Part shown: positions 20,321-29,735 of the stretch, piece after piece
Position numbering within the stretch: the stretch's first letter is position 1
Layout of the letters: every line of letters begins with the position of its first letter
DNA from: an uncultured Marinomonas sp.
GTDB lineage: Bacteria; Pseudomonadota; Gammaproteobacteria; Pseudomonadales; Marinomonadaceae
Direction: 5' to 3'
Assembly (NCBI GenBank): GCA_947493575.1
Contig: CANLRQ010000009.1
Location: 53,366-117,365 of the forward strand
DNA: 64,000 bases
Position numbers and translations under genes: made by a program
Notes under the pieces: model-generated
The model's input: the letters and a program-made list of their open reading frames with translations, nothing else
What the model was told of the DNA's origin: nothing
The model's database searches: none

Positions 20321-20461
20321 TGAGGCCTTTACACGAAGTCATGAGCGATGATAAGACGAGGCAAAAACAGACGAAAAAGCGCAGTTTATAGTTATAAATG
20401 AGCATTTTGAGTCTGTTTTTAACAAAGTATTAGCAAGCGTAGTAATCGTGCAAAGGTCTCA
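20321..20461. repeat. MITE-like repeat copy B (141 bp, GAG target duplication)
   Basis: The longest copy in the window. It starts TGAGGCCTTTACACGA, ends TCGTGCAAAGGTCTCA, and is flanked by GAG at 20318-20320 and 20462-20464. It shares the AGTCATGAGCGATGATAAG module with copy A and the GTCTGTTTTTAACAAAG module with copy C. The rest of the 520-bp gap (20,465-20,787) shows T-rich runs but no supported gene. Confidence 0.82.
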
Positions 20462-20787
20462 GAGTGATTAGGTTACTAGATTATGATGAGCCGAGTATTA
20501 AATGCAACACGAATAAGGAAATAAGATCTTGTATTAAAAGAAATATACAGTGTTTGAAGAACGGGGCTATCTCTCGAGAAAAGAGGGGGTATGAAAAAAC
20601 GTGGGCTTTTTTTGTGCTTTATTTATAAAAATATTAAAGGTTGGCTTTTTTTTGCCGAAAATAAAAGATAGTGCATTTTTGTATTTTCAGTTCATTAAGA
20701 AAGTAGTAAATACTGAAGCGCGCAAAAATGAAATAGATAGTTGTAATAGAGTTGTTAAGAATACTGTTTTTGAACGTAAGGAATCAT

Positions 20788-21177
20788 ATGAGTGCCCCTA
20801 ATTTTCAAATTGTTTCAATGGACTCAACCGCCCTTAGCGTGTCTGATGGGTTGAGTACCGCTCTGTTTAAATGCGATGATTCTTTGCAGATTAAAGATGG
20901 TTGGTTTATGGATAATGAACAAGCCGAACCTACAGCGCTCTCTATAGTACCTCCCTATTCAAAGGAAGCTCCTGTCGTATTTACACCGACGGAACAATAT
21001 CGAATTGTTTGGCAGAAATGCGATCATAAAGGTCACTATGAAATCCTCGCTAAAGACATGTCTTTGGAGTCAAAAAACTTAAAGAAAGACATCAATTTAT
21101 GGACTGGAGATTCTGCCAAAGGGAATTTTAAATTAGTTGTGAATTCTGTTGGTGGTGTGAGTTTAGTGCTTCAATAA
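20788..21177 (+). CDS. Hypothetical protein, 129 residues
   Basis: Not recognised. The start at ATG 20788 is supported by AAGGA seven bases upstream; the frame is open further back to 20752 but without a ribosome-binding site. The product begins MSAPNFQIVSMDSTALSV. It is soluble and mixed alpha/beta in composition, with two cysteines (CDDS, KCDHKG) and no signal peptide or membrane segment. MITE copies B and C lie on either side of it. The neighbouring genes run in unrelated pathways, so context gives no function. Confidence 0.6.
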   Translation: MSAPNFQIVSMDSTALSVSDGLSTALFKCDDSLQIKDGWFMDNEQAEPTALSIVPPYSKEAPVVFTPTEQYRIVWQKCDHKGHYEILAKDMSLESKNLKKDINLWTGDSAKGNFKLVVNSVGGVSLVLQ

Positions 21178-21229
21178 CCTGCTAAACAAAATTGTTTTAC
21201 GTATTTTGTCTTGGTGGTTGTTTCGCTTT

Positions 21230-21302
21230 TGAGACCCTCCCTAATACTTTGTTAAAAACAGACTTGTCTGATCATTGCTCATGACTTCGTGCAAAGGTCT
21301 CT
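21230..21302. repeat. MITE-like repeat copy C (about 73 bp, internally deleted)
   Basis: It is in inverse orientation relative to B in its shared modules. From the right end it reads GAGACCTTTGCACGAAGTCATG and continues to GTCTGTTTTTAACAAAG. The left end TGAGACCC lacks the TTTGCACGA part, which fits an internal deletion of a B-like copy. TTT lies on both sides, consistent with a 3-bp duplication but weak in AT-rich DNA. Confidence 0.7.
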
Positions 21303-21417
21303 TTTAATATTCCCTGTCCTAAATTTATTGGAAAATAGCCATTCATTTCCCTTGTTAGTCAACTTCGTAATCATGTTATTATTGGCCACTTTATAGGTCG
21401 GCTGGATTAATCTCTAA

Positions 21418-21996
21418 ATGTTACTCATGTTAGATAACTATGACTCTTTTACTTATAATTTGGTGCAGTATATACGTGAATTGGGTAAAGAGGTTGTTGT
21501 ATACCGTAATGATGAAATAACAATTGAGGAGATTGAGTTACTAAAGCCGACTCATATAGTTATCTCGCCAGGTCCTTGTACTCCCAATGAGGCAGGGATT
21601 TCCCTTGATGTCATTCGTTATTTTTCGGGAAAACTACCAATATTAGGTATTTGTCTAGGTCATCAAAGCATTGGTCAAGTATTTGGTGGTGATGTTGTCC
21701 GTGCAAAAAAAATAATGCACGGTAAAACTTCCTACGTTTACCATAAAAATGTTTCTGTTTTTAAGGATTTACCTAATCCTCATGTAGCGACTCGTTATCA
21801 CTCTTTAGTCGTTGCTCAAGATACTTTGCCAGACTGCCTTGAAATTACCGCATGGACACAAGATGAAAACGGTCAGCTTGATGAAATAATGGGATTGCGT
21901 CATAAAACTTTGATGATAGAAGGGGTTCAATTTCACCCTGAATCCATATTGACTCAATCAGGCCATGATTTGTTGGCTAATTTTTTAACTCGTTGA
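21418..21996 (+). CDS. pabA: Anthranilate / aminodeoxychorismate synthase glutaminase subunit
   Basis: Class I glutamine amidotransferase that feeds ammonia to TrpE and/or PabB for tryptophan and folate synthesis. It is 192 residues long with the full triad: C79 in GICLGHQ, H173 and E175 in QFHPES. The family motifs [17 protein letters not shown] and MHGKTS are present. It resembles PabA/TrpG proteins that serve both pathways. It stands alone: no trpE, trpD, trpC or pabB is next to it, so trpG would be an equally good name. Confidence 0.92.
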   Translation: MLLMLDNYDSFTYNLVQYIRELGKEVVVYRNDEITIEEIELLKPTHIVISPGPCTPNEAGISLDVIRYFSGKLPILGICLGHQSIGQVFGGDVVRAKKIMHGKTSYVYHKNVSVFKDLPNPHVATRYHSLVVAQDTLPDCLEITAWTQDENGQLDEIMGLRHKTLMIEGVQFHPESILTQSGHDLLANFLTR

Positions 21997-22176
21997 TGAT
22001 GATTTAATTTGATTTAAGATGTGCAATTATTTTAAATAAACGTTTTTTTTAATATGTTAATATCCATCTTCTTTAGTATATTGTTTGTTTTTTTATATCA
22101 ATAATAAACGAATCATTGAAGCTGATGTATTATGGTTTTTAGATGAGACGTTATAATTTAGGTTCAATTTCGATTT
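21997..22176 (+). promoter_or_regulatory. AT-rich leader upstream of the polysaccharide locus
   Basis: 180 bp of strongly AT-rich DNA with T8 and T7 runs precede the first locus gene. A promoter for the whole plus-strand locus is expected here. I could not single out one -35/-10 pair with confidence, and I see no JUMPstart element. Confidence 0.35.
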
Positions 22177-23655
22177 ATGGATAATTCAATATTTCCTTTA
22201 GTTCCCGTAATTTTGTCAGGAGGTGTTGGGAGTCGACTGTGGCCTATTTCACGTAAACACCATCCTAAACCTTTTGTGAAGTTGCCAGATGGCGAAACTT
22301 TAATGTCGAAAACTCTAAGGAGGGCAATATTAGTTTCTCAGTCAAAAGAATTAATGATTGTTACTAATAGAGATTTGTACTTTCATACAAAAGACGAAAT
22401 TGCCAATATGCAGTCATTAGGGGTGTTACAGAAAGGTCTCGAACAGAATTATTTGCTTGAACCTTTTGGTCGTAACACTGCTCCCGCTGTTATCTCTGCA
22501 GCATTTCAGTTGTATCAAAAACATGGCTCAAATGTTGTGATGTTAGTCATGCCAGCGGATCATTTGATATCTGATGAAGAGTCTTTTTCTCAAGCTGTTC
22601 AACTAGCACAAGAAGTTGCACTGGAGGGGCAGTTAGTCACGTTTGGAATTTTTCCTAAATCACCAGAAACAGGCTATGGGTACATTCATTCGAGTGATTC
22701 ATTGATAAAAAATGATAATACTCTCTCAGCTTTTCGAATAAATCAGTTCGTAGAAAAGCCCGATTTGGAGACTGCACAATCTTATTGTAGTAGTGGGGAT
22801 TATTTTTGGAATGCTGGTATTTTTTGTTTTACAGCAGGTGCACTGCTGAAAGAAGTTGAAGAGCACGAACCAGAATTATTAAATCAAATTAAAGCAACGT
22901 TTGAACATTCTACCGTTACTCATAATAAAACAATTTCTCAAACTGAGTTGTCTGCAGAAACATTTGCAAAAGTACGGGATGTTTCTATTGATTATGCGTT
23001 ATTGGAAAAATCGAATAATGTTTCAGTTGTTCCATGTGATATCGGTTGGAGTGATGTCGGGTCTTGGGAGGAAATGAGTAAACTTATTTCTCAGGATAGC
23101 GATAATAATCGTTTGTATGGTGATGTGATTGCTTTAGATACACAGAATACCAATGTATACAGTCCAGGTCATTTAACAGCCACATTAGGAGTTGAAAACC
23201 TTACGATTGTTAATTCTGGTGATGCTGTTCTAGTTGCTCATAAAAGCTCAGACCAGAATGTAAAGAAAATTGTAGTTGAACTAGAAAAGCGTGGGAGAGA
23301 TGCGCATATTAATCACCCGACGGTATATCGCCCTTGGGGAAGTTATACTGTGCTAGAAGATGGCTTAAGTTTTAAAATAAAGCGTATTATTGTGAAGCCT
23401 GGCTGCAGTTTATCTCTGCAAATGCACCAGCATCGTAGTGAGCATTGGGTCGTTGTGGAGGGAAGAGCAAAAGTCATGAATAATGGCGATCATTTCTTTC
23501 TAGAGTCAAATGAGTCTACCTTTATCTCAGCTGGGCATAAGCATCGTTTAGAGAATCCTGACGACGGTGATTTAATTGTGATTGAGGTGCAAAGCGGTGA
23601 ATATTTAGGGGAAGATGATATTGTGCGCTTTGATGATAAATATGGTCGTTTATGA
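22177..23655 (+). CDS. manC: Mannose-1-phosphate guanylyltransferase / mannose-6-phosphate isomerase (copy 1)
   Basis: Makes GDP-mannose, the precursor for both GDP-D-rhamnose and GDP-L-fucose. The 492-residue bifunctional type II protein has an N-terminal nucleotidyltransferase signature LSGGVGSRLWPISR and a C-terminal cupin isomerase domain with RPWGSY and LQMHQHRSEHW. The residues after the signature read HHPKPF where the family usually has YPKQF, as copy 2 does; the Lys is kept. It is the first gene of the locus and overlaps the next gene by 4 bp. Position and type match wbpW of the P. aeruginosa A-band cluster. Confidence 0.93.
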   Translation: MDNSIFPLVPVILSGGVGSRLWPISRKHHPKPFVKLPDGETLMSKTLRRAILVSQSKELMIVTNRDLYFHTKDEIANMQSLGVLQKGLEQNYLLEPFGRNTAPAVISAAFQLYQKHGSNVVMLVMPADHLISDEESFSQAVQLAQEVALEGQLVTFGIFPKSPETGYGYIHSSDSLIKNDNTLSAFRINQFVEKPDLETAQSYCSSGDYFWNAGIFCFTAGALLKEVEEHEPELLNQIKATFEHSTVTHNKTISQTELSAETFAKVRDVSIDYALLEKSNNVSVVPCDIGWSDVGSWEEMSKLISQDSDNNRLYGDVIALDTQNTNVYSPGHLTATLGVENLTIVNSGDAVLVAHKSSDQNVKKIVVELEKRGRDAHINHPTVYRPWGSYTVLEDGLSFKIKRIIVKPGCSLSLQMHQHRSEHWVVVEGRAKVMNNGDHFFLESNESTFISAGHKHRLENPDDGDLIVIEVQSGEYLGEDDIVRFDDKYGRL

Positions 23656-24866
23656 ATGTGGACAATGAACAAATCGATACAGAGGAAGTATTGAATACAG
23701 TGAATGTTACTTCAAAAAAATTAAAGGTTGCGATAGTTCATGACTGGCTAGTCGCTTGGTCTGGGGCTGAAAAAGTATTGGAACAAATGTTAAAAATTTG
23801 GCCCCATGCTGAAGTCTTTACTATGGTTAACTCATTTGACAAACCTTTACCTTCAGTGTTACAGAATAAAGTGATCCATACTTCTTTTATTCAAAAGATG
23901 CCTTTTGGAAAAAAATGTTATCGACATTACTTACCTTTGATGCCGTTTGCTGTAGAGCAGTTTGATTTATCAAAATTTGACTTGGTTTTATCTTCTAGTC
24001 ATGCTGTTGCAAAAGGTGTGATTACAGGCCCTGATACTTTACATTTATGTTACTGCTACTCTCCGATGCGTTATGCATGGGATTTGCAAAATGAATACCT
24101 TTCTCAAAGTAACCCAAATAAATTGTCGGAATGGTTGATGCGTTACAGTTTGCATCGTTTACGGAAGTGGGACCTTGATAGTGGAGCAAGGCCTGATCAT
24201 ATAATAGCTATCTCAAAATATATTGGTCGCCGCATTAATAAGTGTTACCGTCGACCTAGTAAAATAATTTATCCTCCAGTCGCCACCCAAACTGTTAATA
24301 AGTATTTTGTCCCTTTTGTTGATAAAGACAATTACTATATTGCTGCGTCTAGACTTGTTCCTTATAAGAGGATTCCTCTCATTGCGGAAGCCTTGGCGCA
24401 AATGGGGGAGAGAAAATTAATTATTATAGGTGATGGGCCAGAAAAGACTCGTCTAGAAAAACAAATAGATCAATTAAGCCCTGAAAAAAAGGCGAATATT
24501 TGTTACTTAGGTTATCAAAAAGACGAAGAGTTATATCAATATTTGTCAAAGGCGCGAGCACTAATTTTTGCTGCCGAAGAAGACTTTGGTATATTGCCTA
24601 TCGAAGCTCAATCTGTTGGTACTCCTGTTATTGCTTTTGGGCGAGGCGCTGCTACAGAGACTATTATTGATGGAGAAACAGGGCTATTTTTTGACGATGC
24701 TAGCACCCACTCAATTATAGATGCAATTACAGAGTTTGAGTCTAGAGGCTGGGACAGCAATGCATGTGCTAATAATGCAGAAAGGTTTTCTACAGATAAG
24801 TTTAATAGTAATTTATTAGAATATGCTTCCAGTTGTTGGGAAAAATTCAAAGCGGACTGTTCTTGA
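23652..24866 (+). CDS. GT4-family glycosyltransferase, probable GDP-sugar mannosyl/rhamnosyltransferase
   Basis: A 404-residue GT-B enzyme presumed to act on the cytoplasmic face during polysaccharide assembly. The N-terminal half opens after a 25-residue leader with VAIVHDWLVAWSGAEKVL. The C-terminal nucleotide-binding half has SRLVPYKR, IIGDGPE and the EX7E motif in EDFGILPIEAQ, with GRGAATETI. It resembles mannosyltransferases of the WbaZ/WbpZ type. It overlaps manC by 4 bp, and wzm follows after 89 bp. Donor and acceptor cannot be read from sequence. Confidence 0.85.
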   Translation: MNVDNEQIDTEEVLNTVNVTSKKLKVAIVHDWLVAWSGAEKVLEQMLKIWPHAEVFTMVNSFDKPLPSVLQNKVIHTSFIQKMPFGKKCYRHYLPLMPFAVEQFDLSKFDLVLSSSHAVAKGVITGPDTLHLCYCYSPMRYAWDLQNEYLSQSNPNKLSEWLMRYSLHRLRKWDLDSGARPDHIIAISKYIGRRINKCYRRPSKIIYPPVATQTVNKYFVPFVDKDNYYIAASRLVPYKRIPLIAEALAQMGERKLIIIGDGPEKTRLEKQIDQLSPEKKANICYLGYQKDEELYQYLSKARALIFAAEEDFGILPIEAQSVGTPVIAFGRGAATETIIDGETGLFFDDASTHSIIDAITEFESRGWDSNACANNAERFSTDKFNSNLLEYASSCWEKFKADCS

Positions 24867-24955
24867 GTTCAAGAATGAATCTGAGGCATATCCGTTTTAA
24901 AAAATTAAATGATAATGCGATATAAAGTGTTATCAATAATAGGGCTCTATAGCGA

Positions 24956-25750
24956 ATGTTAGTGTTATTAAATAATTTATGGCAATGGCGTTACTTTATT
25001 ATATCGTCTATCCGAAATGACTTATTGACACGATTTAGCCGTAGTTTTTTGGGCGGTTTATGGATGTTAGTCCACCCATTGTCAATGGTATTGATTTATA
25101 CATTGATTTTATCCGCAGTACTGAGTTCTAAGTTACCTGGTATTGATAATCAATTTGCCTACGCGATTTATTTAATTTCAGGGATGTTAGGTTGGACGCT
25201 TTTTACGGACATTGTTCAACGTTGTCTAGGCGTTTTTATTGAATACAGTAATCAGATTAAAAAAATTAATTTTCCTAAAATTACCTTGCCCATCATTGTA
25301 ACTGGAACCAGCTTTATTGGTTATATTATTCTATTGGTTATTGCCTTAATTGCCTTTGCACTTCTGTCTCATTTGCATTGGAGTGGTTTGATCTGGCTGC
25401 CAATACTGACTTTGGTCACCTTAATGTTTGCTCTGAGTATTGGAATGATTTTGGGGACGTTAAATGTATTTGTAAGGGATTTAGGGCAACTAATGAGTAT
25501 TGTCTTGCAGCTGTTGTTTTGGTTCACACCGATTGTTTATCCAGCTCATATAGTCCCTGAAAGTATTCAATTTTTGCTACCTTTTAATCCTCTTTATCAT
25601 ATAGTGGATGCTTTCCATCAAGTCTTAGCGTATCACTCTTCTCCTAATGTTATGTCTCTCTTAGCGGTGTTTGTTTTGTCTTGTATTCTTTCTATTGCGG
25701 CAGTCTTTATCTATCGTCGGGCTCAGTCTGAAATGATGGATGTATTATGA
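24956..25750 (+). CDS. wzm: Polysaccharide ABC transporter permease Wzm
   Basis: Inner-membrane half of the exporter that moves an undecaprenyl-linked (or lipid-linked) polysaccharide to the periplasm. The 264-residue ABC-2 type permease has an amphipathic N-terminal interface helix (RNDLLTRFSRSFLGGLWML) and six hydrophobic segments. The re-entrant FWFTPIVYP segment typical of Wzm/TagG precedes FNPLYHIVDAF. The stop overlaps the wzt start (ATGA). Confidence 0.93.
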   Translation: MLVLLNNLWQWRYFIISSIRNDLLTRFSRSFLGGLWMLVHPLSMVLIYTLILSAVLSSKLPGIDNQFAYAIYLISGMLGWTLFTDIVQRCLGVFIEYSNQIKKINFPKITLPIIVTGTSFIGYIILLVIALIAFALLSHLHWSGLIWLPILTLVTLMFALSIGMILGTLNVFVRDLGQLMSIVLQLLFWFTPIVYPAHIVPESIQFLLPFNPLYHIVDAFHQVLAYHSSPNVMSLLAVFVLSCILSIAAVFIYRRAQSEMMDVL

Positions 25751-27066
25751 AAAAAGATTGTTTGTTATCTGTTAATCAAGTGAGCAAATCGTATTTAGAC
25801 TATGGTACCGAAATAAGACGGGTATTAAGTTGGTTTACTGGGGCTGCTCCGAAGCAACGAAATATTATTCTAAATGATATTAATTTTAAGCTGCAGCAAG
25901 GTGAGGCTGTTGGTCTAGTTGGAGAAAATGGGGCCGGAAAGAGTACACTTTTGAAATTGATTGTGGGCACGTTGAAGCCGACATCCGGAGAGATCGCTGT
26001 TCATGGTAGTGTTGCTGCGATATTAGAATTGGGTATGGGTTTTAATAATGAGTTAAGTGGGCGACAAAACGCCTATCATTCAGCGACTTTAATGGGGCAG
26101 CAGCATAAGGATATTTTAAGGGTAATGCCTGAAATTGAAGCCTTTGCAGAAATTGGACATTATTTTGATCAGCCTATGCGAATGTATTCCAGTGGGATGC
26201 AAATGCGTGTTGCTTTTGCTGTTGCTACTGCTTTTCGTCCAGACTTATTAATTATCGATGAAGCATTATCGGTAGGAGACGCCTACTTTCAGCATAAAAG
26301 CTTTGACCGAATTCAGAAAATTCAAAAAGAAGGAACCTCATTATTAATTGTTTCTCATGATAAGGAAGCGATATTGAGACTTTGTGACAGGGTGATTCTT
26401 CTTGATCAAGGTGGAGTAATGCAAGATGGTCCGCCTGAAATTGTGATGGATTATTATAATGCGACCCTATCTAGTAGGCAGAATAGCAGGGTTGAAGTCA
26501 CTCAGCTTGATGGTGGAATGGTACAAACCAGTTCAGGAACAGGGGAAGCGAAAGTTAAGCAGGTGACGCTGTTGGATAGCCAAGGTAAACCTATTCGTAA
26601 TGTATTGGTGGGCCAATCGGTAACTATGAAACTAGAGTTAGAAATACATGAGGATTTACCTGAGTTAGTGGCGGGTTATATGATTAAAGACCGTATCGGT
26701 CAGACTATTTTTGGTACGAATACACACCATTTAAAGCAGCCTTTAATGTCACTAAAGGCAGGGAACAAGGTTGAAATTAACGCTACGTTTGCCGCCAATT
26801 TGGGAGTGGGAAGTTACAATGTATCCATCTCCTTACATTCCAGTGACACTCATTTAGAAAAAAATTATCATTGGTTAGACTATGCGTTAGTATTTGAGGT
26901 AAATAATGCCCATGAACCTTTCTTTATTGGGACTAACTTTTTAATGCCAGCTATCGAACAAAATACAACCGTTCAGCACAATACAAAGGTTACAACTGAG
27001 TCAGCATCTGCTCAACAAGAATCTAATCACAATATCATTGCATTGAATGGAGAGGGGAAACTGTGA
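25747..27066 (+). CDS. wzt: Polysaccharide ABC transporter ATPase Wzt with C-terminal carbohydrate-binding domain
   Basis: ATPase partner of Wzm. The Walker A motif GENGAGKST is at residues 59-67, followed by the signature YSSGMQMR, Walker B LLIIDEALSVGD and the switch VSHD. At 439 residues it has an extra C-terminal beta-sandwich domain (about 265-415: VTLLDSQGKP, YMIKDRIGQ, GTNTHHL, GVGSYNVS). This domain is of the kind that in E. coli O8/O9a recognises the modified chain end before export. A terminal modification is therefore expected on this glycan. A low-complexity Q/N/S tail ends the protein. Confidence 0.94.
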   Translation: MKKDCLLSVNQVSKSYLDYGTEIRRVLSWFTGAAPKQRNIILNDINFKLQQGEAVGLVGENGAGKSTLLKLIVGTLKPTSGEIAVHGSVAAILELGMGFNNELSGRQNAYHSATLMGQQHKDILRVMPEIEAFAEIGHYFDQPMRMYSSGMQMRVAFAVATAFRPDLLIIDEALSVGDAYFQHKSFDRIQKIQKEGTSLLIVSHDKEAILRLCDRVILLDQGGVMQDGPPEIVMDYYNATLSSRQNSRVEVTQLDGGMVQTSSGTGEAKVKQVTLLDSQGKPIRNVLVGQSVTMKLELEIHEDLPELVAGYMIKDRIGQTIFGTNTHHLKQPLMSLKAGNKVEINATFAANLGVGSYNVSISLHSSDTHLEKNYHWLDYALVFEVNNAHEPFFIGTNFLMPAIEQNTTVQHNTKVTTESASAQQESNHNIIALNGEGKL

Positions 27067-29735
27067 TGTTTTTGAATAAGCAGTCTTTCAATCCTTTTTC
27101 TTTTCTTATGTTGGCAGGTCGTAAACTGGCCGTTGCAATTATTAGGCAATTAATGGGGGTGCCTCGCTTAAGGTCTTTAGCATTAAAGGTTTTAAATCGA
27201 GTGCCTTTCGTAAAGCATAGGTTGCAGCGTCTATTAGCATCCGTGCCTCAAAATGTAACACCTATTAAAAGGGATCCAGGGAACCTTGAAGATTATGAGA
27301 ATCTATTACCCGTAAGTGGCTCTCCTATACGTTCAAAGTATTACTCATTACCACTTTCTCAAGAAGATATTTTTAGAATTCATCAAGATATTAAAAAAGT
27401 TCTATTAATAGGGCATTTTAATGGGAGCTATAGTTTGGCTTCTGTTAATCGACATTTGTTTAACCGTAGTCTTCAGGATGATCCCTTAATAGATTGGCGT
27501 ATTCAGCCTTATGAAGGGGAGTTAGCACCAAAAGTATTTGATACGCCTAAGGGTGATGCTGAAATAAAGCGTTTAAATCAATATTTACAAGACCTTACTC
27601 AAATAGAGTCGTCTGAAAAGGCTAGTGTCTCCGTTTATCATCATTACCCTTTGATTTCGCCTAATAAAGCGGACGAAACTTCAATTGCTTTATTTTTTTG
27701 GGAAGAGTCAAATGTCGCTCAAAAAATTGTGGAGCAACTAAATAAAGAATACGACGGTGTTCTAGTAACTACTTGGTTTGTTAAAAAAGCGCTTGTGGAC
27801 AGTGGTTGTATTGTTCCTATTGAAGTGGTGCCCCTACCTTTGGAAGCTTACCCTCATCCTCCGCTTTTGAAAGAGGTCAATGATATTGAGTCATCACCCG
27901 ATAAGTTAATAAACTCAAATGAGAAGCGCATTACTTTTTTGCATGTATCATCTTGCTTCCCTAGAAAAGGAGTAGATTTGCTTTTAGAGGCATTTGACCA
28001 AGCTGCAGCAGAGGATGAAACGATTGATTTGGTTATTAAAACCTTTCCTAATCCACATAATCAAGTTAATACTTGGTTGCAGCAGTATGTACGCCCTCAA
28101 TTACAGGGAAGAGTTAAGATAATCGAGCAGGATATGAGTGCGGAATCCATGGCTAGCCTCTATCAAGAATCTGATGCGGTTGTTTTACCAACAAGAGGTG
28201 AAGGGCTAAATTTACCTGCAATAGAAGCAGGAGTGTATAAAAAACCATTGATTGTGACTGGGTACGGCGCACATATGGATTTTGTTAACTCAGATAGTGC
28301 TTACCTTTTGGATTACCGTTTTGCAAATGCGGATACACATGTTAATGATGGGCGCTCAGTATGGACTGAGGTGAGTGTTCCAAAGTTAGCGGATACATTA
28401 CTTCATGTTTCTCAACAATTGAAAGCAGGCTCGGCAGAAGTTCAGCGTAAGGCAATTAAATTACATGACAAGGTTCAAGAAGTATTTTTCTCTAAAAGCG
28501 CTACTGAAAAAGTGTTGTTATCAATATGGCGTATTCAGCAGAATCAAAAGCTATTAGAAAGTCAAAAGCTATGTCCTAAACCTCAGATTAATTTGTTTTC
28601 TACTTGGGGAGAGGCGTGTGGCATTGCTGAGTACAGTCAGTCACTTATTAATCCCCTATTACCTGATAAAACATCGATAACAGTGTTTCACCCATTAAAA
28701 AGGCGTGCTCTTTCAAGTGAGTTAGATCCTAAGCTTTCTTTTGTGGAAAATTGGATTTATGGCGGTGATGGGCCAGATCTTGAAGGGAAAGATTTTGAAG
28801 GTGATACGCTTTGGTTACAGCATCACTTTGCTTTTTATGGGCTGACTCAAAAGCTCGCGAAGGGAGTGGCCTATCAATCACAACAAGGTAAATTACTCTA
28901 CATTACCTTGCATACTACTCGACCATTGCTTGCTTATGATAAAAGCAGTTTGCAGTCTGCCGTAGAATGTTTGAGACTTTTTAATCGAGTGTTAGTTCAT
29001 GCTGTAGATGATTTAAATACCTTAAAGCGGTTAGGGTTAACAGATAATGTCACCTTGATGCCTCATGGTGTAAAGTCACCACTCTCTCAACCAACTAAGC
29101 CTTTTAAATATTCTGTTGAAAATCCATTTATTGTTGGAAGCTTTGGTTTTTTACTTCCTCATAAAGGGATTGATATTTTAATAAAAGGCTTTGCGTTAGC
29201 GAGAGATCAAGGAAGGATTCCACTTTATAGTCGATTGAGGTTGGTGAACTCAGTTCGTTCTGACGGCACCTCTTTTTATGAAAAGGAGCGTTGTGAAAAA
29301 CTAGTTCGACAGCTTAACCTCATAGATAACGTTGATTGGCATTCTGACTTTTTACCAATTGATGAGTGCGAGTCATTACTTTCTGAATGTCATGTGTTGA
29401 TTTTACCTTATCAGTTTACCCTTGAGTCATGCAGTGGCGCTGTGCGTAATGCGATTATCAGCTGTTCTCACGTGGCTACAACGCCTGCTCCTATATTTGA
29501 TGAGGTAAGAGATATTACACATCCGTTATTAGGGTATGACTCAGAAAACATTCAGAATTTTTTAGGAGAATTTATAAAGCGAATTTCTTCAAAAGAATAC
29601 GACAATCTAAAAGCAAGAAGAAACGAGTGGTTGGAGAATCATAACTGGTCGATGATCTCTGAACGCCATGCAAACTTGTTTATGGCGAATAAAGTGGATC
29701 AAAACTTAAATAAAACGGAAACATGTCATCAATGA
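27063..29735 (+). CDS. Large double-domain GT4 glycosyltransferase (890 aa)
   Basis: Two GT-B modules in one chain. The first (about residues 90-490) shows [18 protein letters not shown] and the EX7E-like region [15 protein letters not shown]. The second (about 505-870) shows [39 protein letters not shown] and [16 protein letters not shown]. Tandem transferases of this sort often polymerise two-linkage repeats, as WbdA does for O9a; that role is inference. The GTG at 27063 overlaps the wzt stop. An ATG three bases later may be the real start. It overlaps gmd by 13 bp. Confidence 0.85.
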   Translation: MMFLNKQSFNPFSFLMLAGRKLAVAIIRQLMGVPRLRSLALKVLNRVPFVKHRLQRLLASVPQNVTPIKRDPGNLEDYENLLPVSGSPIRSKYYSLPLSQEDIFRIHQDIKKVLLIGHFNGSYSLASVNRHLFNRSLQDDPLIDWRIQPYEGELAPKVFDTPKGDAEIKRLNQYLQDLTQIESSEKASVSVYHHYPLISPNKADETSIALFFWEESNVAQKIVEQLNKEYDGVLVTTWFVKKALVDSGCIVPIEVVPLPLEAYPHPPLLKEVNDIESSPDKLINSNEKRITFLHVSSCFPRKGVDLLLEAFDQAAAEDETIDLVIKTFPNPHNQVNTWLQQYVRPQLQGRVKIIEQDMSAESMASLYQESDAVVLPTRGEGLNLPAIEAGVYKKPLIVTGYGAHMDFVNSDSAYLLDYRFANADTHVNDGRSVWTEVSVPKLADTLLHVSQQLKAGSAEVQRKAIKLHDKVQEVFFSKSATEKVLLSIWRIQQNQKLLESQKLCPKPQINLFSTWGEACGIAEYSQSLINPLLPDKTSITVFHPLKRRALSSELDPKLSFVENWIYGGDGPDLEGKDFEGDTLWLQHHFAFYGLTQKLAKGVAYQSQQGKLLYITLHTTRPLLAYDKSSLQSAVECLRLFNRVLVHAVDDLNTLKRLGLTDNVTLMPHGVKSPLSQPTKPFKYSVENPFIVGSFGFLLPHKGIDILIKGFALARDQGRIPLYSRLRLVNSVRSDGTSFYEKERCEKLVRQLNLIDNVDWHSDFLPIDECESLLSECHVLILPYQFTLESCSGAVRNAIISCSHVATTPAPIFDEVRDITHPLLGYDSENIQNFLGEFIKRISSKEYDNLKARRNEWLENHNWSMISERHANLFMANKVDQNLNKTETCHQ

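Noticed and set aside
20601..20801. Plus-strand frame (66 codons) before the hypothetical gene
   Set aside because: T-rich low-complexity sequence, no ribosome-binding site, ends inside the next gene.
15184..21302. Repeats considered as a CRISPR array
   Set aside because: Only scattered single copies with inverted ends and 3-bp duplications; no regular spacers and no cas genes.
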